Shown piece after piece: positions 33,784-44,276 of a stretch of DNA of 64,000 nucleotides. A model generated the notes under the pieces. That model worked only from the letters and a program-made list of their open reading frames with translations. It made no database searches and was not told where the DNA came from. The stretch's first letter is position 1. The number at the start of each line of letters is the position of its first letter. The position numbers were made by a program, and so were the translations under genes. Source of the stretch: CAVQCX01 sp963775335 (GTDB lineage: Bacteria > Pseudomonadota > Gammaproteobacteria > Chromatiales > Chromatiaceae); the NCBI GenBank assembly GCA_963775335.1, contig CAVZIJ010000003.1, positions 682,001 through 746,000 on the forward strand, given 5' to 3'.

Positions 33784-34952
33784 CCGTCATCACCGAGACC
33801 TATCCGCCGGAGATCAACGGCGTCGCCCGCACCCTGCGCGCCATGGTGGAGGGGCTGCGCGGGCAGGGTCATAGCCTCACCCTGATCCGCCCCAGCCAGG
33901 GCCGCGGCGACCAGCCCGACACCGAAAGCGGCCTGCGCCAGATCCTGGCGCCGGGGCTGCCCATTCCGCGCTACCCGGAGCTGCGATTTGGCCTTCCGAT
34001 CCCGCGGCGGCTGAGACGCGCCTGGGCGGAGCGCTCGCCTGACGCGATCTACATCGCCACCGAAGGCCCCTTGGGGCGCTGTGCACTGAGGATCGCGCGC
34101 GAGCTGGGCATCCCCGCGGTCTCCGGCTATCACACCAACTTTCAGCAGTACTGCCGACACTATGGCCTCGGCCTGATCGAGCCCGCCGTCTGGGGCTCCC
34201 TGAAACGGTTCCACAATCGGTCCCGGCTCACCCTGGTGCCGACCCGAGACCTGGCTGCCCAGCTCGGGCAGCGCGGCATCGAGCGCCTGCGCGTCTTTCC
34301 CCGCGGCGTCGACACCGAGCTCTTCAACCCGGCGCGCCGCTCCGATGCGCTGCGCGCCGCCTGGGACGTTACGAGCGGCGAGCCCGTCGTCCTTTACGTC
34401 GGCCGCCTGGCCGCCGAGAAGAACCTCGGGCTGGCCATGCGAGCGTTCGATGCTCTGCGGACCAGACTCGGGCGCGGCCGCTTCGTGCTCGTCGGCGATG
34501 GCCCCGAGCTCGCACGGCTGAAGAGACGGCACCGGGACTTCGTGTTCACCGGCCCCAAGACGGGCATCGAGCTCGCCGAGTACTACGCCTCGGGGGATCT
34601 GTTCCTGTTTCCGAGCACCACTGAGACGTTCGGCAACGTGGTCCTGGAGGCTATGGCCAGCGGGCTGGCGATCGCCGCCTACGACTATGCCGCCGCCCGT
34701 CAGCACATCCGAAACGGGCGCGACGGCATGCTGGCGCGCTTCGGCGACGACGCCGATTTCGTGCGTTGTGCGCTCGCGCTCGCCGAGAGCCCCGCGTTGG
34801 CCGCCAAGGCGGCAGCCGGCGCCCGGGCGACCGCCGAGACCCTGGGGTGGCCCCGGCTTATCGGCGAGCTTGAAGAGCTGTTGTACCAGGTTTCCGACCA
34901 GCCTCGGGCGAAGGAGGTGTCCCATGCGCGCCTTGCTGCGACGAATGAATGA
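33774..34952 (+). CDS. GT4-family glycosyltransferase
   Basis: 392 residues, GT-B fold. N-terminal MDIAVITETYPPEINGVARTL with the Gly-rich acceptor loop; C-terminal donor site has FPRGVDTELFNP, VLYVGRLAAEKNLGLAM, and the EX7E motif PSTTETFGNVVLEAMASG. Close in pattern to GT4 enzymes that mannosylate or glucosylate lipids (MgtA/SqdX-like group). In this operon with olsBA and a PAP2 phosphatase a glycolipid product is plausible, but this is inference. Overlaps both neighbours. Confidence 0.88.
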   Translation: MDIAVITETYPPEINGVARTLRAMVEGLRGQGHSLTLIRPSQGRGDQPDTESGLRQILAPGLPIPRYPELRFGLPIPRRLRRAWAERSPDAIYIATEGPLGRCALRIARELGIPAVSGYHTNFQQYCRHYGLGLIEPAVWGSLKRFHNRSRLTLVPTRDLAAQLGQRGIERLRVFPRGVDTELFNPARRSDALRAAWDVTSGEPVVLYVGRLAAEKNLGLAMRAFDALRTRLGRGRFVLVGDGPELARLKRRHRDFVFTGPKTGIELAEYYASGDLFLFPSTTETFGNVVLEAMASGLAIAAYDYAAARQHIRNGRDGMLARFGDDADFVRCALALAESPALAAKAAAGARATAETLGWPRLIGELEELLYQVSDQPRAKEVSHARLAATNE

Positions 34953-35457
34953 GTCCGAAGTGGTGCTCTGCCTTGCCTGGAACCGTTGGACCCGCTACGG
35001 GCCGGTGCTGCTGCTGTTCAGGATCGTCAGCCGGCTCGGCAACGGCATCTTCTGGTACAGCCTGATGGCCAGCCTGGCCCTCAGCCAGGGGCGGGTCGGA
35101 GCCACCGCAGCCCTGCACATGCTGCTCGTGGGCGGGATCTCGTTGGCGCTCTACAAGCTGCTGAAAAGCAACACCATCCGGGAGCGCCCCTGCGATTTCG
35201 AGGCCGCCATCCGTCCCGGCGTGCCGCCGCTCGACCACTACAGCTTCCCCTCCGGGCATACGCTGCATGCGGTGGGCTTCACCCTGGTCGCTCTCTCGTA
35301 CTTCCCGGCACTGGGGGCGCTGCTCGTGCCCTTTACGCTGCTCACCGCCGCCTCGCGCGTGGCGCTCGGCCTGCACTACCCTAGCGACGTTCTGATCGGC
35401 GCCCTGCTCGGGGCCACCGTCGCCTCGGCGAGTCTCGTCCTCCCCTGGCCCGCTTAA
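34924..35457 (+). CDS. PAP2-type membrane phosphatase
   Basis: 177 residues, five to six helices. The three acid-phosphatase motifs are intact: KLLKSNTIRERP, SFPSGHTL and SRVALGLHYPSD. These enzymes remove phosphate from lipid phosphates such as phosphatidic acid, PGP or undecaprenyl diphosphate. The start at 34924 overlaps the glycosyltransferase by 29 bp; a second ATG at 34945 is possible. It ends the olsBA operon. Confidence 0.88.
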   Translation: MRALLRRMNESEVVLCLAWNRWTRYGPVLLLFRIVSRLGNGIFWYSLMASLALSQGRVGATAALHMLLVGGISLALYKLLKSNTIRERPCDFEAAIRPGVPPLDHYSFPSGHTLHAVGFTLVALSYFPALGALLVPFTLLTAASRVALGLHYPSDVLIGALLGATVASASLVLPWPA

Positions 35458-35724
35458 GGCACGGCTCGGGCCAAGACGCACGAGCGCGAAAAATTCCGCT
35501 GCCTGTCCGATAGCCCCCCCGCGCGAAGCCAGTCCTCGACGCTGTCTGCGCGGGCGAGACTCCAGGGCCCGCTGGTGCCCTCGTCCTGCGCCGGGTGATT
35601 TTCGGCATTCCCGCCGGTAAACTTCGTGCTCTTGCGGCGCTGCCCCATACCGTTCGGCTCCCCGCTGATCGCGCGCCCGGCCGCCGGCAGCATCCCCGTC
35701 CAGCTTTTAGCGGAGTCTCGATTC

Positions 35725-38385
<2,661 letters not shown>

Positions 38386-38408
38386 GGCCGGCAGAGCCCG
38401 CATCCGAG

Positions 38409-38478
38409 AGTAGGATGTGGTGGGGTGCGAACCGCATCGATCGCGACAGATGCGGTTCCTTCGTCACCGCATCCTACG
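38409..38478. repeat. 70-bp imperfect palindrome
   Basis: Outer arms GTAGGATGTGGTG and CACCGCATCCTAC pair with one mismatch. Inner arms GAACCGCATC and GATGCGGTTC pair fully. It resembles the dispersed GTAGG-type hairpins of many gammaproteobacteria and ends 13-24 bp after the acnA stop. Confidence 0.7.
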
Positions 38479-38728
38479 AAATTCCGATCTGCCACCGTTC
38501 TCCGGATCTTTCTACCGCCCGGCTCGCCAGAGGATGACTCCTATCAGACAGCCAGGGCTGCGCCCCTGTAGGAGGCCAGCCCCTGGCGCATCCGCTCCAT
38601 CCCGGCGAGGCACCTCTCCCACACCTTATGCCACCGTCAGAAGCCCCCCGACCGATCGCCAGTGGGAGCGCCGCCCCCGGCGGGATCTGCCGGCACTCAA
38701 TCCAGTCGGCTAGGCCAGAACCGCCCGC

Positions 38729-38765
38729 TTTACATCGGATCAAGACATACCCCATACTTGTACAA
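38729..38765 (+). promoter_or_regulatory. yefM-yoeB promoter and operator
   Basis: TTTACA at 38729-38734, 18-bp spacer, CATACT at 38753-38758. The perfect palindrome TTGTACAA at 38758-38765 contains TGTACA, the core hexamer known for YefM operators in E. coli, and lies across the expected start of transcription. Confidence 0.55.
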
Positions 38766-38787
38766 TATATAGCACAGGTCTGCCTCC

Positions 38788-39045
38788 ATGCGCATCGTAA
38801 ATTTCTCTGAGGCACGTAACAACCTCAAGAAAGTCATTGACCAGGTCATAGACGATGCCGACTACACGGTCATCGCGCGGCGAGATGCATCCGACGCCGT
38901 CGTGATGTCACTCGACACCTTCAACAGCCTCATGGAGACCGTCCACCTCTTGAGGTCACCGGCCAACGCAGCCCACTTGACGAGGTCTATCGAGCAATAT
39001 CGTCAGGGAAAGATCACCGAGCAGGCACTGCAGGATGCCGAATGA
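38788..39045 (+). CDS. yefM: Antitoxin of the YefM (Phd/YefM) family
   Basis: 85 residues. MRIVNFSEARNNLKKVIDQV with VIARRDASDAVVMSLDTFNSLMETVHLL is the YefM pattern: an N-terminal DNA-binding and dimerising half and a flexible C-terminal tail that wraps YoeB. It neutralises the toxin and represses the operon. Start ATG at 38788. Its stop lies 11 bp inside the toxin gene, giving coupled translation. Confidence 0.92.
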   Translation: MRIVNFSEARNNLKKVIDQVIDDADYTVIARRDASDAVVMSLDTFNSLMETVHLLRSPANAAHLTRSIEQYRQGKITEQALQDAE

Positions 39046-39310
39046 CGGGTTAACGCGAATAACCTGGACAGTTGCCGCTTGGGAAGACTATCAGTACTGG
39101 CAGCGCCAAGACCGAAAGACGCTCAACCGCGTCAATGCGCTGATCTACGACTCCTTGCGCAATCCGTTTGGTGGCATCGCCAAGCCCGAGCCGTTGAGAG
39201 AGAACCTTTCCGGATTCTGGTCTCGCCGCATCGATGAAGCCAACCGCCTCGTATACTGCGTCGACGGCAAGGACCTCGTCGTCATTGCCTGTCGTTATCA
39301 TTACACGTGA
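39035..39310 (+). CDS. yoeB: YoeB-type mRNA interferase toxin
   Basis: 91 residues. TWTVAAWEDYQYWQRQDRKTLNRVNALIYD, then PFGGIAKPEPLRENLSGFWSRRIDEANRLVY and the C-terminal ACRYHY are classic: YoeB cuts mRNA in the ribosomal A site using the Glu, Arg and terminal His/Tyr residues seen here. Seems intact. Located in an accessory patch rich in mobile DNA debris. Confidence 0.93.
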   Translation: MPNDGLTRITWTVAAWEDYQYWQRQDRKTLNRVNALIYDSLRNPFGGIAKPEPLRENLSGFWSRRIDEANRLVYCVDGKDLVVIACRYHYT

Positions 39311-39436
39311 GCGGAATCGGGGACAGGAATCGTGGGTCGGTTCCGCTGCCTGGATGCGCTTGGCCACGGAACTCCGGTCCAGCTTCGGCACGGGGGTAGG
39401 ACGGCCTGATCGGGTCCACCGGACCTGCCAGCGGCA

Positions 39437-39490
39437 GGAGGTCACAGGGTATAACCCTCCGGCGAGCTCGATGCGCAACGGCCTGGCCAT
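39437..39490 (-). pseudogene. REP-associated (Y1, RAYT) transposase remnant, first 18 codons
   Basis: The minus frame begins MARPLRIELAGGLYPVTS, the standard start of RAYT/IS200-like Y1 transposases (usually ...GALYHVTSRG). After the Ser the frame loses similarity, so the HUH and Tyr motifs are missing. Confidence 0.6.
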
Positions 39491-39566
39491 ACTTGAAGCT
39501 TATTCCAAGAGTGCTTGATTGAAAGACCCCGCCTTTTTGATAACGCCGGATTTCAGCAGTAGGGAA

Positions 39567-39596
39567 TAAAAAAGGCAACCGAAGTTGCCTTTTTTA
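39567..39596. terminator. Bidirectional terminator
   Basis: AAAAAAGGCAAC, a short loop, GTTGCCTTTTTT: strong stem with T runs on both strands. It ends the lipoprotein gene at 39620-39811 on the minus strand. Confidence 0.8.
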
Positions 39597-39619
39597 CGCC
39601 CAACGAAACCGGAAGGCTA

Positions 39620-39811
39620 TCAGCCGCGATCCGGTTTTGGCTGGTAGACAGGTTCCGGAGCTGGCGGCGGAGGCGTCGGCTGAGGTGGTGGCTCGTAGGA
39701 GGGCTGTGGAGCTGCAGGCGCCGGCCGTACTTTCGTGGTGCTGCAACCCCCGAGCCCGAGTACCATTAATGCGGCCACGGAGGTAAGGATAAGTCTGGAA
39801 ATATTGTTCAT
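39620..39811 (-). CDS. Small Pro-rich lipoprotein, 63 aa
   Basis: Start ATG at 39811; the longer open frame upstream includes IS debris. Signal peptide SRLILTSVAALMVLGLGGC with lipobox Cys, then a Pro-rich mature chain (APAAPQPSYEPPPQPTPPPP). Such short Pro-rich lipoproteins span or coat the periplasmic face of the outer membrane, but I know no function. Strong terminator downstream. Upstream AT-rich stretch may hold its promoter. Confidence 0.7.
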   Translation of the reverse strand: MNNISRLILTSVAALMVLGLGGCSTTKVRPAPAAPQPSYEPPPQPTPPPPAPEPVYQPKPDRG

Positions 39812-39919
39812 TTGTCGTTTTGCTCCTTTTCCAAATTTCCAGTGGTTCCTGCGGAGAGTTGCATGTCGATATTCTGGCGCATTATCCCGTTTTCGCGCCT
39901 GATTGTCAATAGCCAGGTT

Positions 39920-40250
39920 TAAAGTGGTGATCGGCCTGTTCTCGCGCCCGGTGTTCGGCTTACACCTGGATCGTTGCCTGCGAGGGTGCCAACTGCCGCT
40001 GCACCTAGCTCTGATCTTGCTCCGACCTGGCCTTGCCCCGCCAGGCGTAGAGCTGCGATTCATGCAGCCGGAGCTGCTGGGCCGCCGCGCCTACCCCCAC
40101 CCGCGCCGCGAGCGCCAACGCTTCGGACTTGTACTCCGGCAAATACCTGGTGCGGGACGCCTTACTCTGCTTTGCTTGTCTTGTCATGGGTCACCTCTGT
40201 CGCGTAGCTTACTCGCTTGACAGGGTGTCCACCGTTGCTGGGCAGGATCA
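39920..40250 (-). mobile_element. IS3-family insertion sequence remnant
   Basis: The right edge (40224-40250, read on the minus strand as TGATCCTGCCCAGCAACGG then TGGACACC) has an IS3-type terminal repeat form. The orfA remnant follows inward, and similarity fades by about 39920. The orfB integrase and the other end are absent. Confidence 0.6.
40005..40187 (-). pseudogene. IS3 orfA fragment with premature stop
   Basis: 60 codons: TRYLPEYKSEALALAARVG, AAQQLRLHESQLYAWRGKA are the helix-turn-helix of IS3 orfA. A TAG replaces the Glu codon expected after EQDQS; the frame beyond still looks like the leucine-zipper start (VQRQLA) but has another stop. Confidence 0.7.
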
Positions 40251-40310
40251 GTTGACCAGGTCCTCGGGTTTGTTATCCTTATTTTCGCCATTAACCCTTT
40301 GATACGCTAT

Positions 40311-41033
40311 ATGTACGCCATTTCTACAAGAGTGAAGCATGATCTGGTGTGCTTGAATGCGACCAGAATAGCTCTATACCTGTGTCTTGGTCTGTTCGGT
40401 ACCGACTGTATCTCTCAGTCCCTGGTGACGAAGGCGGGCCATGCCGCCCATGAGTCCAGCCCGATGGTCAATACCGCCCACGATCCCAGCCCGATGTTCA
40501 ATGCGGCACTTTCTGAAAAAGCAGATGCCGCGAAGGAAATGGCAGATTGGGTTGTCCGTTCAAGAGACAATCAAAACATGCCGTTCGCAATTATCGATAA
40601 AGTAAAGGCCAGGGTTTATGTATATGACGCGGACGGAAAGCCACAAGGTGAAGCGCCCGTACTGCTTGGGCTGGCGAAAGGCGATTACTCCATGCCAGGC
40701 ATTGGTGACAAGCCGTTGTCACAAATCCCACCCGCGGAACGTATCACGCCAGCGGGGCGTTTTGTGGCAAGAATGGGCCGCAATCACAAGGGGAAGGAAA
40801 TACTCTGGGTGGATTACGCACAGTCCCTCTCTATGCATCCTGTCATTAAGGGTGTACCCCGAGACCGTCGGGCACAACGTCTGGCATCTGCAACACCGCT
40901 TGATAACCGTATCTCATTTGGCTGCATCAATGTTCCAAAGCGATTTTTCCAGGACGTGATACATCCCAAGTTTTCCGGGACGGCCAGCGTTGTTTATATA
41001 TTGCCGGAAACCAAAGGGTTCAGAAAATTATAA
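40311..41033 (+). CDS. Exported L,D-transpeptidase-like protein
   Basis: 240 residues from ATG at 40311; the open frame starts four codons earlier with a TTG. An N-terminal hydrophobic segment (IALYLCLGLFGTDCIS) is a signal or anchor. A YkuD-like domain starts near residue 90 (FAIIDKVKARVYVYDADGK) and ends with the catalytic motif SFGCINVP, where the usual SHGC is SFGC; the Cys is kept and the His before it is Phe. L,D-transpeptidases cross-link peptidoglycan or attach lipoproteins. AT-rich codon use marks it as acquired. It is convergent with the next gene. Confidence 0.75.
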   Translation: MYAISTRVKHDLVCLNATRIALYLCLGLFGTDCISQSLVTKAGHAAHESSPMVNTAHDPSPMFNAALSEKADAAKEMADWVVRSRDNQNMPFAIIDKVKARVYVYDADGKPQGEAPVLLGLAKGDYSMPGIGDKPLSQIPPAERITPAGRFVARMGRNHKGKEILWVDYAQSLSMHPVIKGVPRDRRAQRLASATPLDNRISFGCINVPKRFFQDVIHPKFSGTASVVYILPETKGFRKL

Positions 41034-41066
41034 TCCGGAAAATGCCACTGGCTCCAAGAGGCCGGG

Positions 41067-41864
41067 CTACTGCGTATTACATAGCCCGTAGATTGAATGC
41101 GGGATGGCATTTTCCTGTTCGAAAGGCGGTTCCCAAGCGTTCTTGTCGTCGATCCAGCCCTGCAAGGGCATGACCATTGGTAGATGACCGTTCGGACGAT
41201 ACCAGGAGTCAACGCTCCACGGAACGCCACTATCCGCGTCGATGATTACGGCTGTCCAGTGTACAGCGGTGACATCGAAACGATTGCGCACATGGGGCGA
41301 CGAGACCGTCCACCCGGGCAGTTCTCCCATATCCCGGAGGATATGCAGGTAATTAGTGGTATTGGTGGAGTTGTCGACACAATCCGTTCGCCCCGGGATA
41401 CCCTCTTCAAATTTATTAATGGCGCGGTCGTTGGCCAATAACGGCTGGTACTTTTGTGCCAGTAATTCCATTTGCCAGATACCGATACGCACGCGCTGCA
41501 ATCTATCGTGAAGCGTTGTACCCTGGCAAGTGGCCATGCGATTTTTCAGAAGCTTCATATCGTCCGGAGTGAACCTCATGGTTTGTCTGGTCGCACATGA
41601 CCAGTTAAAGCAGACACGCAAGGTTACGGAACCGTCCGGCTCGATCACATATTCAGGCGGGAGTGGAGACCCAACCGATCCTTGATGTTCGTCCCCAGGG
41701 GGATCAAATAGTGACGAGGTAGCGCCAGCCAGATTCGCATAACTGACGAGCGCGATGAAAAAAGTGATTACAGCGGATCGGAACAGCATAATGGTTACGG
41801 AAAGCCTGATCAGGTCCCGCCACAGCGGAAAAAATCGACCACTTTCATAATACATTCCATCCAA
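41067..41864 (-). CDS. Exported protein with a possible Cys-His-Asp catalytic triad
   Basis: Up to 265 residues. A start at 41789 (MLFRSAVITFFIALVSYANLAGA) gives a clean signal peptide; the longer start at 41864 has no better ribosome site, so the N-terminus is uncertain. The mature part contains GRTDCVDNSTNTTNYLHIL, then VTAVHWTAVIID and PWSVDSWYRPNG. The order Cys, His, Asp with those spacings fits a papain/transglutaminase-like fold; this is inference. Proteins of this pattern occur in many proteobacteria as uncharacterised exported proteins. AT-rich, like its convergent L,D-transpeptidase neighbour. Confidence 0.6.
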   Translation of the reverse strand: MDGMYYESGRFFPLWRDLIRLSVTIMLFRSAVITFFIALVSYANLAGATSSLFDPPGDEHQGSVGSPLPPEYVIEPDGSVTLRVCFNWSCATRQTMRFTPDDMKLLKNRMATCQGTTLHDRLQRVRIGIWQMELLAQKYQPLLANDRAINKFEEGIPGRTDCVDNSTNTTNYLHILRDMGELPGWTVSSPHVRNRFDVTAVHWTAVIIDADSGVPWSVDSWYRPNGHLPMVMPLQGWIDDKNAWEPPFEQENAIPHSIYGLCNTQ

Positions 41865-42387
41865 GTTTACTTCATTAGGAGGGATGGGAATTTGCTTTCA
41901 GCCGCCCCAGGCGGAAGAGCGTCTGGCGCGCCCAAGCCGCTGGCTCGATACGGTTTGACATAACCGAGGTTGCACGACATTGCCCCGATTCCCTCGCTGT
42001 ATCGGCCCCGCCGCCGGCTGGGCAGGAATCTCTGCCCGTTCTGCCCGTAGCGTCGATGAACCCCTCGCTTGCCGCCCATTCTTCGCCCACTCGGGGTCCG
42101 CGTCAATCTGTCAGCGAATGTCTCCTCCGGGTCGGGAGCGGTCCTTTAGGAGATGATTATATTCGCGAAACCTGCTGCTCTGTTGTCGGCCAAGAGGAGT
42201 CCTTCGGAGACTGCTTATATACTGGGCGCCGAAGCGCGGTCCCGGCCAAAAGCGGGCATCCTCCCCGTCCGATGATACCCGATCGCTCAATGACCAGATC
42301 ACCTTGCTGCTATGACAGGGGTCAGACTCCTTTTCTTGGCTGGCTTGGGCTCTCGCGATTACCTCAGACTGCTTCGTTTTGGTTAAT
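41865..42387. other. Intergenic stretch without a recognised gene
   Basis: About 520 bp. The right end contains GGGGTCAGACTCCTTTTC (42309-42326), a sequence type seen beside RAYT transposases. No frame shows family motifs. Confidence 0.45.
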
Positions 42388-44175
42388 TCAAGGCGCTGGA
42401 GTCGCCGACCCGGCTTTTGGCTGTCCCTGAGCCTTGGCGGGTTGCTTGCGTGGAGTGAGCCGCACCAACGCCTCCCCTATCCCCCGAGGATCGCTTGCCG
42501 CGGTCAGGGTGCCCTTCTGCCGGTCCCAGACCACCGCCTGCATGTTGCCGTAGCCGTCCTCGCTTTTCCGCAGGGCGTAGCCCATCCCCTCCAACGCCTC
42601 CAGGGTCGCCTGGGAGAAGGCGCCGCGCTCGTAGAGGACCTCGTCGGGGAGGTACTGGTGATGGAAGCGCGGCCGATCGACGATGGCCTGGGCGTCGCCG
42701 CCGTGCAGATATTCGAGGACCCCGAGCAGCACCATGGTGATGATGCGGCTGCCCCCCGGGGTGCCCAAGATCGCGGCCCCACGGGGGCTCTCCACGAAGG
42801 TGGGGGTCATGCTGGACAGGGGGCGCTTGCCCGGCTCGATGGCATTGGCCTCGCCGCCGATCAGCCCGTAGACATTGGGCACCCCGGGCTTGGCCACGAA
42901 GTCGTCCATCTCGTCGTTGACCAGCACCCCGGTGCCGGGTGCGACGAACCCTGATCCGAACAGGTAGTTGCTGCTGAGCGTCGCCGCCACCCGGTTGCCC
43001 TGACGGTCGATAATCGAGAAATGCGTGGTGTTCGACCCGCCCGGCGCATCCACGGGCACGGGAGGCAGCGAGGCGCTCGGTGTTGCCTTGTCCAGGTGGA
43101 TCATCGCCCGCCGGCTCTGGGCATGCTCCTCGCTCAGCAGGCGCGCGACGGGCACCGGCCAGAAGTCCGGGTCACCCAGATACTCGGCCCGGTCGCGGTA
43201 GGCCTGGCGCATCCCCTCGATGATCAGATGGACCCGGGTGGGCTCGGCGAGGTGATCGAGGTCATAGCCGGAGAGAATCCTCAGCATGGTCCCTATCGCC
43301 ACTCCGCCGGAGGAGGGCGGGGAGGCCGCGACAATGGTCGCACCGCGGTATGAGATCCTGATGGGCTTGCGCTCGACGACCCGGTAGGTGTGCAGATCAT
43401 CCAGGCTCCAGATGCCGCCGCCGGCACGTACCCCGTCGACCAGGCGCCGCGCCAGCTCGCCGTCGTAGAAGCCGGCCGCCCCCCGCTCGGCGATCCTTTG
43501 AAGGCTATCGGCGAGCGCCGGCTGCTTCAGGTTCGAGCCCACAGCCGGCGGCTCCCCGCCGGGGAGAAAGATCCGGGCCGCTTCGGGCGATGCCTCCAGC
43601 ACCTTGCGGCGAATCTCGGCGAAGCGGTGCAGCCGCTCATCCACCGCAAAGCCCGAGCGCGCGAGCCGGATTGCCGGGGCGAGGCTGTGCTGGAGCGGGA
43701 GTGCGCCATACTGCTCCGCCACGTAGGCCAGTGCGGCCGGGATGCCGGGAATGCCTCCCGCCAGCGGGCCATCGAGGGAAGCCCCGGGGATCACCTGACC
43801 CTTGGCATCCAGGTACATGCCCGGGCGCGCCGCCAGCGGGGCCCGCTCCCGGGCGTCGACCATCAGGTCCCGACCGTCGGACTGACGGTGCAGCAGCCAG
43901 AATCCGCCTCCGCCCAGTCCGCTGCTGTACGGCTCCACCACCGCCAGCGCCGCGGCCACCGCCACCGCGGCGTCGAACGCGTTGCCCCCGGCATCGAGAA
44001 TCTCCATCCCCGCGCGGGTAGCCAGAGGGTGCGCGCTGGCGATTGCCGCCCCGGGCGGTGCCTCGGCGGCCGAGGCGAAGGGCGCCAACAGGGCCAGAAT
44101 CAGCACGGACAGCCAGGGGGCCGGGCACCGATGACCGAGCAGGCGCGGGCCGGTATGTATAATTCGCGTTCTCAC
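42388..44175 (-). CDS. ggt: Gamma-glutamyltranspeptidase
   Basis: 595 residues, start GTG at 44175. Signal peptide LSVLILALLAPFASAAEA. The large-subunit part has DAGGNAFDAAVAVAAALAV and SGLGGGGFWLL. The catalytic Thr is the first of the small subunit in SNTTHFSIIDRQGN, where self-cleavage occurs; the Gly-Gly of PLSSMTPTF follows. The enzyme hydrolyses or transfers gamma-glutamyl groups from glutathione in the periplasm. A Pro/Ala-rich tail of about 20 residues is an extension. Divergent from purB; the purB -10 box overlaps its start. Confidence 0.93.
   Translation of the reverse strand: MRTRIIHTGPRLLGHRCPAPWLSVLILALLAPFASAAEAPPGAAIASAHPLATRAGMEILDAGGNAFDAAVAVAAALAVVEPYSSGLGGGGFWLLHRQSDGRDLMVDARERAPLAARPGMYLDAKGQVIPGASLDGPLAGGIPGIPAALAYVAEQYGALPLQHSLAPAIRLARSGFAVDERLHRFAEIRRKVLEASPEAARIFLPGGEPPAVGSNLKQPALADSLQRIAERGAAGFYDGELARRLVDGVRAGGGIWSLDDLHTYRVVERKPIRISYRGATIVAASPPSSGGVAIGTMLRILSGYDLDHLAEPTRVHLIIEGMRQAYRDRAEYLGDPDFWPVPVARLLSEEHAQSRRAMIHLDKATPSASLPPVPVDAPGGSNTTHFSIIDRQGNRVAATLSSNYLFGSGFVAPGTGVLVNDEMDDFVAKPGVPNVYGLIGGEANAIEPGKRPLSSMTPTFVESPRGAAILGTPGGSRIITMVLLGVLEYLHGGDAQAIVDRPRFHHQYLPDEVLYERGAFSQATLEALEGMGYALRKSEDGYGNMQAVVWDRQKGTLTAASDPRGIGEALVRLTPRKQPAKAQGQPKAGSATPAP
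44158..44163 (+). promoter_or_regulatory. Probable -10 box of purB
   Basis: A perfect TATAAT that lies across the first codons of ggt on the other strand. It is 114 bp upstream of the purB ATG; no good -35 is visible. Confidence 0.4.
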
Positions 44176-44276
44176 GGTTGCCTCTTCATCTCAGGGGCCG
44201 ACGTCGGCAGCCAACGCGAGCGCCGAGACGGCGACGCCCGACCCACGAGCCAAGATCCGGAGTACACAAGGTGCCC

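Larger units (their letters stand above)
38386..38787. other. Intergenic region with palindrome and toxin-antitoxin promoter
   Basis: About 400 bp without a gene between acnA and the antitoxin. It holds the long palindrome at 38409-38478 and the promoter/operator at 38729-38765. The acnA terminator may be the palindrome itself. Confidence 0.5.

Noticed and set aside
39050..39490. 146-codon minus-strand frame as a full transposase
   Set aside because: Only the first 18 codons match a Y1 transposase; the rest lies antisense to yoeB and lacks HUH and Tyr motifs.
41875..42106. Minus-strand frames of 71-79 codons in the gap before ggt
   Set aside because: No family motif, two equally open frames overlap, and no ribosome site.
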